This document shows positions 15,232-22,855 of a DNA stretch of 64,000 nt, piece by piece (the stretch's first letter is position 1; each line of letters opens with the position of its first letter). The notes under the pieces were generated by a model. The model had not been told where the DNA came from. It saw nothing but the letters and a program-made list of their open reading frames with translations, and searched no databases. The DNA comes from Pleomorphochaeta sp963678575 (GTDB lineage Bacteria > Spirochaetota > Spirochaetia > Sphaerochaetales > Sphaerochaetaceae): positions 1 through 64,000 of the forward strand of contig CAXXHV010000001.1 in the NCBI GenBank assembly GCA_963678575.2, in the 5' to 3' direction. Position numbers and translations under genes: made by a program.

Positions 15232-15681
15232 TTAAAATAATTTTTTTGCTACAATATCAATCAATTCCTCTAATAATATTATTTCATCATCTTTAAATCT
15301 ACTAAATGATTTTGAATCAATATCCAAAACACCAACAACTCTACTCTTTGATTTTATTGGAATAACTAATTCACTACAACTATCACTATCACAAGCTATA
15401 TGATTTTCATATAAATTTACATTATCAACATTAATAGTCTCTTTTTTTGTATATGAATCACCACAGACTCCACGAGTGAAGGGTATTTTTTCACAAGCAA
15501 CTTTTCCCTGAAATGGTCCCAATATTAAAAAAGAATCTTTCTTTAAATAAAAACCAATCCATGAAATCTCTTTTAAAATTCCTTTTAAAAAAGCAACGGT
15601 ATTAGCTAATGAACAATATCTACTTTCAATACTACCATCATAGCTTTCTAATAAGGCCTCTAAATCTTGTTTTGTATTCAT
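15232..15681 (-). CDS. msrC: Free methionine-(R)-sulfoxide reductase (GAF domain, fRMsr)
   Basis: A 149-aa single GAF-domain enzyme that repairs free methionine-R-sulfoxide with thioredoxin. The family signature is present: KIPFTRGVCGD, then HIACD followed by SELVIPI, and VVGVLDIDS. The two conserved cysteines (GVCG and IACD) correspond to the catalytic/resolving positions, and a further Cys precedes KIPF. Length is right for the family (about 150-165). GGTGAGG precedes the ATG. It stands alone between the hydrogenase operon and the thrS leader, and adds to the oxidant-defence genes of this window. Confidence 0.9.
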   Translation of the reverse strand: MNTKQDLEALLESYDGSIESRYCSLANTVAFLKGILKEISWIGFYLKKDSFLILGPFQGKVACEKIPFTRGVCGDSYTKKETINVDNVNLYENHIACDSDSCSELVIPIKSKSRVVGVLDIDSKSFSRFKDDEIILLEELIDIVAKKLF

Positions 15682-15723
15682 ATATACCTCACCGCTATAA
15701 AATAAACGTTAATCATAGCTTGG

Positions 15724-17187
15724 TCAATAAAGGCTTTCTTTTTTCATCACATTTGCTATTGATTTAGTATTCCCATTGCGTAATTTTATTGCAATTTTTG
15801 GTTTAACTATAGTTCCTGGGCCATTAATACAACCGCCATCACAAACCATAACTTCCATAAAATTCCCTTTTGAAGGTATTTTATCAATTACTTTTAATGT
15901 TTTTGCTACTTTTTTATCAACACCATTAATACTAAAAGGTTTTACAATTGAAGGATCTTCCATTCTTCTCAAAACACAATCTTTAACACCTTCACTTAAT
16001 GCAAACCCACGACAATCAATAAAACTATCTGTATTTCCTAAATCCGCTTCTTCCATTTCTTTAACATCAATATCTTTAGATACAAAAATTGAAGCTAATT
16101 CACTAAAGGTAATAACACCATCTACTGTTGATAATTTAGTAGCTTCAACACGTTTTGCTAAACAAGGCCCTATAAAGATTACTTTAGTATTAGGTTTTTT
16201 TTCTTTAACTAATTGCGCAGTGTATGCCATAGGAGATAATGTATCACTTTTTATTTTTTTTAAATTAGGATAATGTTTTTCAATTAATTCAACATAAGAA
16301 GGGCAACAACTTGTACTCATTAGCTTATCACCTCTTTCTAATCTTTCTTTTAACTCTTTTGCTTCATTAATACTTGTAATTTCAGCACCTTCACTAACCT
16401 CAACAACATCATCAAACCCGGCTAATTTCAAAGCTGTTTTTATTTGAGCTAAATTGCCAGGGAATTGTCCATCAATAGCAGGTGCAATTATTGCGGTTGT
16501 ATTATCGTTTGAACTAAGCATTTCTAATACTGGAAAAATACTACTTCTTTCAACAATTGCACCAAAAGGACAACTTCTTGAACATTTTCCACAACTAATG
16601 CATTTAGAATAATCTATTTCCACAAATCCTTTTTCATTCTTTTTTATTGCATCAACAGGACAAGAGCCTTCACAAGGAACTGGAGTATGCAGAACACTAT
16701 TAAAAGGGCAGACTTCTTGACATTTCCCACATCTAATACATTTTTCTTGATCAATTGAAGCCTTACCATTTTTAAAGACAATAGCATTTACTGGACAATT
16801 TGCTAAACAGGGTCTTGCATAGCACCCTCGACAAGCATCACTAATTAAATATTGATCTTTAGGACAAGCACTACAAGCTGTACTAATTGTAGTTAATACA
16901 GGAAGAGGTTTCATTTCAGTTTCTAAACTTTCTCTATAAAATTGACTCAAAGGTTTTAATTCATCATCATCTTTTTCAATATTTACCCCTAAAAAGGCAA
17001 GAATTCTATAGCGTATCATTGCTCTTTCTTTATAAATACAACATCTACTAGGATCAGTGTCTTTTGGAATAATCCAAAAAGGAATTTTATCAATATCTTC
17101 TTCAAGAGTACCATTAAAATAACTCTTCAATATCATTGAGTATACTTTACTTTTTAATTTTGTAAATTGATTATTTATTTCTAGCAT
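15724..17187 (-). CDS. [FeFe]-hydrogenase family protein, catalytic type (likely group B)
   Basis: A 487-aa H-cluster protein. Residues about 49-65 hold CCIYKERAMIRYR, which I associate with group B. Then come cysteine-rich Fe-S motifs at about 105-131, 150-160 (CIRCGKCQEVCP) and 196-206 (CISCGKCSRSCP). H-cluster motifs: TSCCP (C294, C295), GPCLAKR (C342) and MVCDGGCINGPG (C449, C453). C294 is the position of the proton-transfer cysteine, so catalysis is possible. It overlaps the upstream [2Fe-2S] gene by 17 nt. AGAGG precedes the ATG. Together the locus resembles hfs hydrogenase operons of Thermoanaerobacterium (from memory). No HydEFG maturases are in this window. Confidence 0.85.
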   Translation of the reverse strand: MLEINNQFTKLKSKVYSMILKSYFNGTLEEDIDKIPFWIIPKDTDPSRCCIYKERAMIRYRILAFLGVNIEKDDDELKPLSQFYRESLETEMKPLPVLTTISTACSACPKDQYLISDACRGCYARPCLANCPVNAIVFKNGKASIDQEKCIRCGKCQEVCPFNSVLHTPVPCEGSCPVDAIKKNEKGFVEIDYSKCISCGKCSRSCPFGAIVERSSIFPVLEMLSSNDNTTAIIAPAIDGQFPGNLAQIKTALKLAGFDDVVEVSEGAEITSINEAKELKERLERGDKLMSTSCCPSYVELIEKHYPNLKKIKSDTLSPMAYTAQLVKEKKPNTKVIFIGPCLAKRVEATKLSTVDGVITFSELASIFVSKDIDVKEMEEADLGNTDSFIDCRGFALSEGVKDCVLRRMEDPSIVKPFSINGVDKKVAKTLKVIDKIPSKGNFMEVMVCDGGCINGPGTIVKPKIAIKLRNGNTKSIANVMKKESLY

Positions 17188-17437
17188 AATAAGCCTCTGT
17201 TACAATTTTTTTAAATTTATCAGGAGTCATATCTCCATAAATAATATTATTTATCATTACAAAAGGAGCACCTTCATTTTCATTATTCCTACAAGCATTG
17301 AAACAAGAAGTTCCTTCTATTTCACATTCTTCAATTATTTCAGGTTCAATAAACTCGTTATAAAGTAATAAATCCGAGCCACCTTGCACAAAGCAAGAAG
17401 TTCCTACACAAATTTTTATTGATACTTTTTTGTTCAT
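17171..17437 (-). CDS. Small thioredoxin-like [2Fe-2S] ferredoxin (NuoE C-terminal type)
   Basis: An 88-aa electron carrier. CVGTSC near the N-terminus and CFNAC near residue 46 form the four-cysteine pattern of NuoE/HndA-type [2Fe-2S] proteins, but only the C-terminal ferredoxin fold is present. GAGAGGAA precedes the ATG. The coding region overlaps the hydrogenase gene by 17 nt, implying translational coupling, so it probably passes electrons to or from that hydrogenase. A second such protein precedes the sensory hydrogenase in the same operon. Confidence 0.85.
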   Translation of the reverse strand: MNKKVSIKICVGTSCFVQGGSDLLLYNEFIEPEIIEECEIEGTSCFNACRNNENEGAPFVMINNIIYGDMTPDKFKKIVTEAYYARNK

Positions 17438-17450
17438 TTTTTCCTCTCTT

Positions 17451-18647
17451 TTATATGTATTCTATTGAAGTTTCTTTTAAGTAATTATCTTCTAAAGCTC
17501 TTCGGAGCCTTTCTATTAAAGTTCTTCTTATTCCTATCTCAACAGGAATACTTGGATCTTGATGTGCTTCATTTATTTTTGTTCCAACGATGAAATGTAC
17601 TTGATCACTATCTAATATTAATTCAATATATTTTTTTACAGCATCATTTGCTAATTCATTAATTGGTATTTTCTTTTCTAAGGTGTATGCAACTTTTGAT
17701 AAAGTTAACATTCCCTCAGTAACTAAATCCATGCCTTCCATTACAGATAATGGAGGGACATCTTTTGACCAAGAAGATAAATCAACTTTTATTCTCTTGT
17801 TTAAATTTCGAGATACTATTAAAGCCGTTGTTCCTCCTGATATTATTTTCTTTCCTGTAAAAGATGAAATTTTTTGACATAAAATATTATCAGACTCTTT
17901 CAAAAATGGCGGTCCTGTTACAATCAGAGTTCTTCTTGGTTTTCTAATATAGATACAACAACATGTAATATCATCCTTTGATGCTAAACCATCTAAATTA
18001 AGAGCTTTATTTACTATTAATTTTGTAATTTCTCTGCTACTGATATCAGGGCTTTTTTCTAAAATTTGTTCAATATAGGCTTTTACTCCCGTTAATCGCC
18101 ATCCTAAAGATTTAGAAATCCCCATACCTGCTTGTGTGACGCCATCACTAAAAATTATTAAACGATCTCCTACTTTTAAATTAAATACATTGTGAATAAT
18201 TTCTTCTTTTTTAAAAGCACCTTGTCTATCTAAAACATTTACATCGCCTTGCCATTCTATGTGATTAGAATTTCTAAAATATAGTGCTCTAGGATTATCA
18301 TATTCTAAAAAATTAATAATTATATTCGAATTTAATTCATTATATCTAATATCAGCTATAGAAAAGGTAGAATAACTAATTTTTCTTTCTTTACAGACAG
18401 GGAGTGTATCCATAATTATTTTAGCAGAATGTTTTAAATCCATTGGAGAAAAACTTAGTTTTTTTGCCATATTTGCAGTAAGTGAAGCAAGTACATTAGC
18501 TTTTACACCTGAACCTAACCCATCACTTAATACGGCAACTATTTGATTCCTTTCTGGATTCCTTTTTTGTAAAAAAACATCCCCTCCAATCTTTTGTCCA
18601 TATTTGTAAATTTGGCAATAATCTATATCAATAAAAATATCATTCAT
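17451..18647 (-). CDS. SpoIIE-type PP2C serine/threonine phosphatase
   Basis: A 398-aa protein whose first 230 residues are a PP2C phosphatase of the SpoIIE/RsbU kind: SDGLGSGVKAN near residue 41 and FSDGVTQAGMG near 170 supply metal-binding aspartates. The C-terminal third is not recognised. No receiver, GAF or membrane segment is seen, so the signal likely comes from the PAS-bearing hydrogenase encoded just upstream (8-nt gap). Such phosphatases usually act on anti-sigma-factor antagonists. None is encoded nearby, so the target is unknown. Confidence 0.85.
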   Translation of the reverse strand: MNDIFIDIDYCQIYKYGQKIGGDVFLQKRNPERNQIVAVLSDGLGSGVKANVLASLTANMAKKLSFSPMDLKHSAKIIMDTLPVCKERKISYSTFSIADIRYNELNSNIIINFLEYDNPRALYFRNSNHIEWQGDVNVLDRQGAFKKEEIIHNVFNLKVGDRLIIFSDGVTQAGMGISKSLGWRLTGVKAYIEQILEKSPDISSREITKLIVNKALNLDGLASKDDITCCCIYIRKPRRTLIVTGPPFLKESDNILCQKISSFTGKKIISGGTTALIVSRNLNKRIKVDLSSWSKDVPPLSVMEGMDLVTEGMLTLSKVAYTLEKKIPINELANDAVKKYIELILDSDQVHFIVGTKINEAHQDPSIPVEIGIRRTLIERLRRALEDNYLKETSIEYI

Positions 18648-18655
18648 AATTTTTT

Positions 18656-20440
18656 CTATCTCTTTTTTTTGTTCTTCTCTTCAGAAGGAACATCAAAAGC
18701 TTCAATCAAAGAATTTAAAGTAATTTCTGTATCTGCAGCATTTTCTCCCAATAGTGAAGCTATTTGTTGTACTGTTTCTAAACTTTTTTGAATAACAGCT
18801 TCTGCTTTTTTTACAACAGTTTCTCTTCTAACCGTTGGACTTGTAATATCATCAAACAAGGCCCCTACTAAATTATGCTTGTTAATTGAAAAGAAAGTAA
18901 CTTTTAAGAATTTATCACTAAATTTAATTTTTACTTGTTTAGAAATCTCTCTGTTAAACTGTTCTTCAAATTTTTCTTCAAAATTAACAAATTGACTTAT
19001 CGATATACCTTTTATTGCTTCAAGAGAAGCGTTATCCATCTCATAATCTACATTTGCAAATAATTCAAAAAATTTAGCATTACAATCTAAAATATTTAAA
19101 TTTTCATCAACTATTACAACACCCATAGGAATGGTTCTAAGAAGTACATCCATTTTTGTTTGGGCTTCTTTTCTCATTTTGGTAACACACATTTCAACTT
19201 CTGCCATTCCATCTAAATAGGCAATTGCCATATCACGGCATGTTGAATAGCCACAACCACCACAATTAATTTCATCTTTTGGATGAATTTTACCTAACTC
19301 TCTTAAAGCTTTTTTTATTTCACCATCACTATAATTTGTATTATCATAATGAATATGTGTTTTTGTAGTTTGTTCAACTTTTAAAATTTTATAACCTTGA
19401 TTAATAACTTTTTCTATAAATTCGATTGGAGCTTCAAATAAATTTTGCTCTTTTATTCTCTCACGCGTATAACCAGTTGTTATAGATTTTTTTTGAGAAA
19501 GTGCTTTATCTTTTTGTGTTGAAGGGCCGTTTATACACCCACCTTCACAACTTAATAATTCAAGGAATTTAGTATTTGTAGAATTAACTAAATTATCAAG
19601 AGTTGATTTTATTGCAAGATTACCAGATATTGCAACTGAATTATCTTGAAAGAAATCTTGTCCACCTTTAAAGGAAGCAATCATGCCACCTTCAATACTA
19701 TAAGCAGAAGTTACTGCAGCTTTTGCTGGCACATAACTTGGATACTTTTGTTTTGTTATAAATAATTTATCATTTATTGTATCTAAGTCGATGTTTTCTT
19801 CTTCAAACCATAATCTAAGTTCTTCAAAGGTTAAAGAAAAATTAGGATATCCTGGCCATTCATCTGCTTCCCATTTTTTTGCAATACAAGGCCCTATAAA
19901 AACTATTCCTATATTTCCTCCATATAACTCTCTCAAATAAGCACAATGTAATTGTAATGGGGATGGAATTGGTGCTAATTGACTTTCAAGAGTTGAATAA
20001 TACTTCTTAATTAATTGGACTACAGATGGACATGCTGTGGAAATCCAAGGGGTATCAATATTTCTATTTCTATATTCATCAATAGTTGCACTTACAAGAG
20101 AAGCGCCAATCGCAGTTTCACTAACATGTGCAAACCCTAATTGCTCTAATGCTATTAATAAAGCAGCTTCTCTATCTTCAAATTCACTACTATGAGAAGG
20201 AGCAAGAGAACAAATAATTTTTTTACCACTTTTTATGAATAATTGAACTCTAGCTAAATCTTTTCTTATTTTTTTTGCATTTGCTGGGCAAATATCTACA
20301 CAGATTCCACAATAGTTACATCTATCATGTATAACAACAGCACTACCTTCTTTAACTTGTATAGCTTTTGTTGGACAGGCTCTAACGCATTTATAACAAT
20401 CTCTACATTGTGTTAATTCTGTATATATTGGATGAATCAT
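18656..20440 (-). CDS. Sensory-type [FeFe]-hydrogenase with PAS domain (group C-like)
   Basis: A 594-aa protein. Residues 12-60 hold two ferredoxin clusters (CRDCYKCVRACP, CNYCGICVDICP). The H-cluster domain spans about 65-345: STACPS (A136, C137), GPCIAKK (C185) and LSCEGGCINGP (C298, C302). A four-cysteine cluster follows (C393, C396, C401, C418) and then a PAS domain at about 430-540. At the position of the proton-transfer cysteine there is alanine (A136), as reported for HydS-type sensory hydrogenases. No kinase is attached, and the adjacent phosphatase is the likely output. AAGGAAAG precedes the ATG. Confidence 0.88.
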   Translation of the reverse strand: MIHPIYTELTQCRDCYKCVRACPTKAIQVKEGSAVVIHDRCNYCGICVDICPANAKKIRKDLARVQLFIKSGKKIICSLAPSHSSEFEDREAALLIALEQLGFAHVSETAIGASLVSATIDEYRNRNIDTPWISTACPSVVQLIKKYYSTLESQLAPIPSPLQLHCAYLRELYGGNIGIVFIGPCIAKKWEADEWPGYPNFSLTFEELRLWFEEENIDLDTINDKLFITKQKYPSYVPAKAAVTSAYSIEGGMIASFKGGQDFFQDNSVAISGNLAIKSTLDNLVNSTNTKFLELLSCEGGCINGPSTQKDKALSQKKSITTGYTRERIKEQNLFEAPIEFIEKVINQGYKILKVEQTTKTHIHYDNTNYSDGEIKKALRELGKIHPKDEINCGGCGYSTCRDMAIAYLDGMAEVEMCVTKMRKEAQTKMDVLLRTIPMGVVIVDENLNILDCNAKFFELFANVDYEMDNASLEAIKGISISQFVNFEEKFEEQFNREISKQVKIKFSDKFLKVTFFSINKHNLVGALFDDITSPTVRRETVVKKAEAVIQKSLETVQQIASLLGENAADTEITLNSLIEAFDVPSEEKNKKKR

Positions 20441-20450
20441 AACTCTTTCC

Positions 20451-20699
20451 TTAGTATTTATTTAATTCTTCTCTAATTAAATCGATAACACATTCAGGAT
20501 TAATATTTTCATAATCCTTTGAGTTAATCCTAATAATTGGTCCAGAGCTACATCTTCCTAAGCATAAATGACCTTCCACTTCAATTCTATCTTGAATTTT
20601 ATTTTCTTCTATAAAAGACTCTAATAATTCTAAAGTTTTTGAATTTCCTCGTGAAAAGCAAGAACTACCCATACAAAGTTCAATTTTTATTTTTTCCAT
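20451..20699 (-). CDS. Small thioredoxin-like [2Fe-2S] ferredoxin, first gene of the hydrogenase operon
   Basis: An 82-aa protein with CMGSSC and CLGRC, the same NuoE-like cluster pattern as the gene at 17171-17437. The ATG at 20699 is chosen because the longer upstream reading overlaps a well-formed promoter (20725-20753). It lies 10 nt upstream of the sensory hydrogenase gene and likely serves it. It leads the operon with a leader of about 20 nt. Confidence 0.85.
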   Translation of the reverse strand: MEKIKIELCMGSSCFSRGNSKTLELLESFIEENKIQDRIEVEGHLCLGRCSSGPIIRINSKDYENINPECVIDLIREELNKY

Positions 20700-20709
20700 A
20701 ACTATTATA

Positions 20710-20753
20710 ACCCCATGCATTATTCTTATAATACTTTTTGCAAATGGGGTCAA
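20710..20753 (-). promoter_or_regulatory. Promoter of the hydrogenase operon, flanked by an inverted repeat
   Basis: TTGACC (20748-20753) and TATAAG (20725-20730) with a 17-nt spacer place the start near 20718. Perfect 7-bp arms ACCCCAT (20710-20716) and ATGGGGT (20744-20750) bracket the -10 box, one at the -35 and one in the early leader. This suggests regulator binding across the promoter. Confidence 0.7.
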
Positions 20754-20856
20754 GTGAGAATAAATTATAAATCCAAATCAGTCAAAATATTCAACCAATA
20801 TAAAGAAATAATTCTTAAAATTTTAATATTACAGCATTAATTCGATATATTTTCAT

Positions 20857-20906
20857 ATTAATTATGTAAAAACCATTTTTAATGTTACAGTTTTCACATA
20901 ATTAAT
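20857..20906. repeat. 17-bp inverted repeat between rex and the hydrogenase operon, with Rex-like site
   Basis: attaattatgtaaaaac (20857-20873) is mirrored by gttttcacataattaat (20890-20906) with one mismatch. The right side also contains, on the minus strand, ATGTGAAAACTGTAACAT (20882-20899), which resembles an imperfect Rex operator (TTGTGAA...TTCACAA type). There is no T-run, so it does not look like a simple terminator for rex. Confidence 0.5.
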
Positions 20907-20908
20907 AA

Positions 20909-21571
20909 TTACCACAAATCCATATCTGCTTTTACATCATCTTTTAGTATATTTGATCTTAATTTTGCAGAAAGTACTGCAAATTGAGTAGCTAAGTCAG
21001 TTCTTTGAACAGCAATATTTTCTGGAAGTGTTAAATCTTTTGGAGCAAAACTCCAAATTGCTTGAATTCCACATTTAACTAACAACTGAGCACAAGTTTG
21101 TGCTTGGTTAGCTGGAACGGTTAATATTGCTATACTAACACCATTTAATAACACATATTCCTCTAATTCTGTAAGAGGCTTTACAGTTAACTTGCCTATT
21201 GTTTTTCCTACTATCTCTTCTTTTTTATCAAAAGCGGCGACAATTCTTAAACCATAATTCTCAAAGCCTTTATAACCAACTAAAGCAGAACCCAAATTAC
21301 CAGTTCCAATTAATATTGCATCGGAAGAATTGTTCCAGCCTAAGGCTTCAATTAACGCAACTAATAATTCATTTATACTAAATCCGACTTTTGGTTTACC
21401 TTCAATTCCAGAAAAAGCCAAATCTTTTCTAACTTGAATAGGATTGAGTCTTAAATCATTTGCCAATGTTGTAGCACTAACACTTGTTAACCCATTTTCT
21501 TTATACTGCTTTATTAAGCGAATATAAGATGGGAACCTCTTTATTGTTGGGATTGGAATTTTATGTTTCAT
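20909..21571 (-). CDS. rex: Redox-sensing transcriptional repressor Rex
   Basis: A 220-aa NADH/NAD+-responsive repressor. Residues 1-80 form the winged helix, including NPIQVRKDLAFSG, close to the family's QVRKDLAYFG. The Rossmann domain carries GTGNLG near residue 90 for NAD(H) binding. Rex typically represses fermentation and hydrogenase genes when NADH is low. Its start overlaps the end of ispH by 11 nt, with AGAGGT before the ATG. The hydrogenase operon lies 155 nt downstream behind its own promoter and is a plausible target. Confidence 0.95.
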   Translation of the reverse strand: MKHKIPIPTIKRFPSYIRLIKQYKENGLTSVSATTLANDLRLNPIQVRKDLAFSGIEGKPKVGFSINELLVALIEALGWNNSSDAILIGTGNLGSALVGYKGFENYGLRIVAAFDKKEEIVGKTIGKLTVKPLTELEEYVLLNGVSIAILTVPANQAQTCAQLLVKCGIQAIWSFAPKDLTLPENIAVQRTDLATQFAVLSAKLRSNILKDDVKADMDLW

Positions 21572-22430
21572 TTTTACCTCTTTTTAAATACTCTTCAATT
21601 TCATCTATAACAAATGGAGGAGTTGATGTACCTGTTGCTAATCCAATAGTATTATAACCAAATACATGCAACGGAATTTCCTCTTTATTACTAACTAAAT
21701 ATGTTTCAACACCTTGGTTCTTACAATAATTATATATGCCTGTTGTATTAGAACTATTTTTCCCACCTATTACAATTATGCAATTACAAAGTTTTGATAA
21801 TTTTGCTACTGCCGTTCTTCTTCTTTGGTTACTATTACAAAGTTCATTGGCAAATTCTATCTCTATTTTGTTTTCAGAAGCATAACTTTCTAAACCATTA
21901 ACAATTTCTTTACTCATACCACTTGGATAAGTAGATTGAATTACAACAAATAAATTATGATTAATAGGAATTTTTTTTATATCACTAACATCACTAATAA
22001 TAACTTTTTCATTCGGTGTTTCAACATTTCTTAGAGCAATAGCTTCTGGATGATTTTGTCCTCCTATAACCACAATTGTAGAATCTTTCGGAGCTTTTTC
22101 CACAATTGTCTGTTCCTTTAATACTATAGGACAAGTTGCATCAAAGATATAGAAATTATTTGATAAAAATACTCTTCTAACCTCATCACTAACTCCATGA
22201 GCACGTAAAACTACTATTCCTGGCTCAAGCATAGTTGCTTGGTCCTCTGCAATTACAGTTACACCTTTTTCTTTTAATAAACCAACCACTTGAGGATTAT
22301 GAATAACATAACCCAGAGTATAAACTTTTAAATGTAGTTTTTCTCCCAACTTAATGGCTTCTTCGACAATAGAAATCGCTCTAGAAACACCTTTACAATA
22401 TCCTAGTACTTCAGATTTTATCACATTCAT
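21561..22430 (-). CDS. ispH: 4-hydroxy-3-methylbut-2-enyl diphosphate reductase
   Basis: A 289-aa [4Fe-4S] enzyme, last step of the MEP isoprenoid pathway, giving IPP and DMAPP. The three cluster cysteines are seen: GYCKGV (C12), DATCP and ELCNSNQRR. The EHxxxxE-like region lies between. ATG 22430 is preferred over an in-frame start four codons upstream because GGTGGTGA precedes it. The gene overlaps rex, which ties this Fe-S reductase to the redox regulator in one transcript. The 413 nt upstream (22443-22855) are AT-rich and hold no other gene I can see. Confidence 0.95.
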   Translation of the reverse strand: MNVIKSEVLGYCKGVSRAISIVEEAIKLGEKLHLKVYTLGYVIHNPQVVGLLKEKGVTVIAEDQATMLEPGIVVLRAHGVSDEVRRVFLSNNFYIFDATCPIVLKEQTIVEKAPKDSTIVVIGGQNHPEAIALRNVETPNEKVIISDVSDIKKIPINHNLFVVIQSTYPSGMSKEIVNGLESYASENKIEIEFANELCNSNQRRRTAVAKLSKLCNCIIVIGGKNSSNTTGIYNYCKNQGVETYLVSNKEEIPLHVFGYNTIGLATGTSTPPFVIDEIEEYLKRGKNET

Positions 22431-22804
22431 AGTCACCACCATCTTTATTATAAAATATAATCTTATCTTTTAAAAGAGAAAAAACGTATACATAATTTCG
22501 AATTCCATCATTTTGTTAATCATCAATTGTACTCTTGATATAAAAAGACTAGTGTATACATCAAATATTCAACTAAATTTCAAAAAGACTTAGTTTAGAT
22601 TCTCTAATAAATATTTAAAGCTTCATTTTTCTCAATTATTGCAACGAGGATTTTCTTAAATCCTATATTCAATGATTATATATACCTATATAAATAATCC
22701 TTCATATTCACACTATTTTTGCAGATATTAAAAATTAAAAACTTTCTACTCAATTAAATTTTATTCCACTTATCGCCTAAAAATAAAGATTTTAAGTAAA
22801 CAAA

Positions 22805-22830
22805 AACCGCAAGAAATAATTCTTGCGGTT
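22805..22830 (-). terminator. Rho-independent terminator of the yajC-secDF operon
   Basis: AACCGCAAGAA / TTCTTGCGGTT with a short loop, followed on the minus strand by TTTGTTT. It lies 25 nt past the secF stop. Confidence 0.85.
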
Positions 22831-22855
22831 TAACTAATTTTTTTATTCTAATTTT

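Noticed and set aside
20700..20753. Extended N-terminus for the first [2Fe-2S] protein
   Set aside because: The extension covers the -35 and -10 boxes of the operon promoter, so it would not be in the transcript.
22443..22800. Possible gene in the spacer between secF and ispH
   Set aside because: No frame of useful length. Only a short AGGATTT/AAATCCT hairpin and AT-rich sequence were seen.
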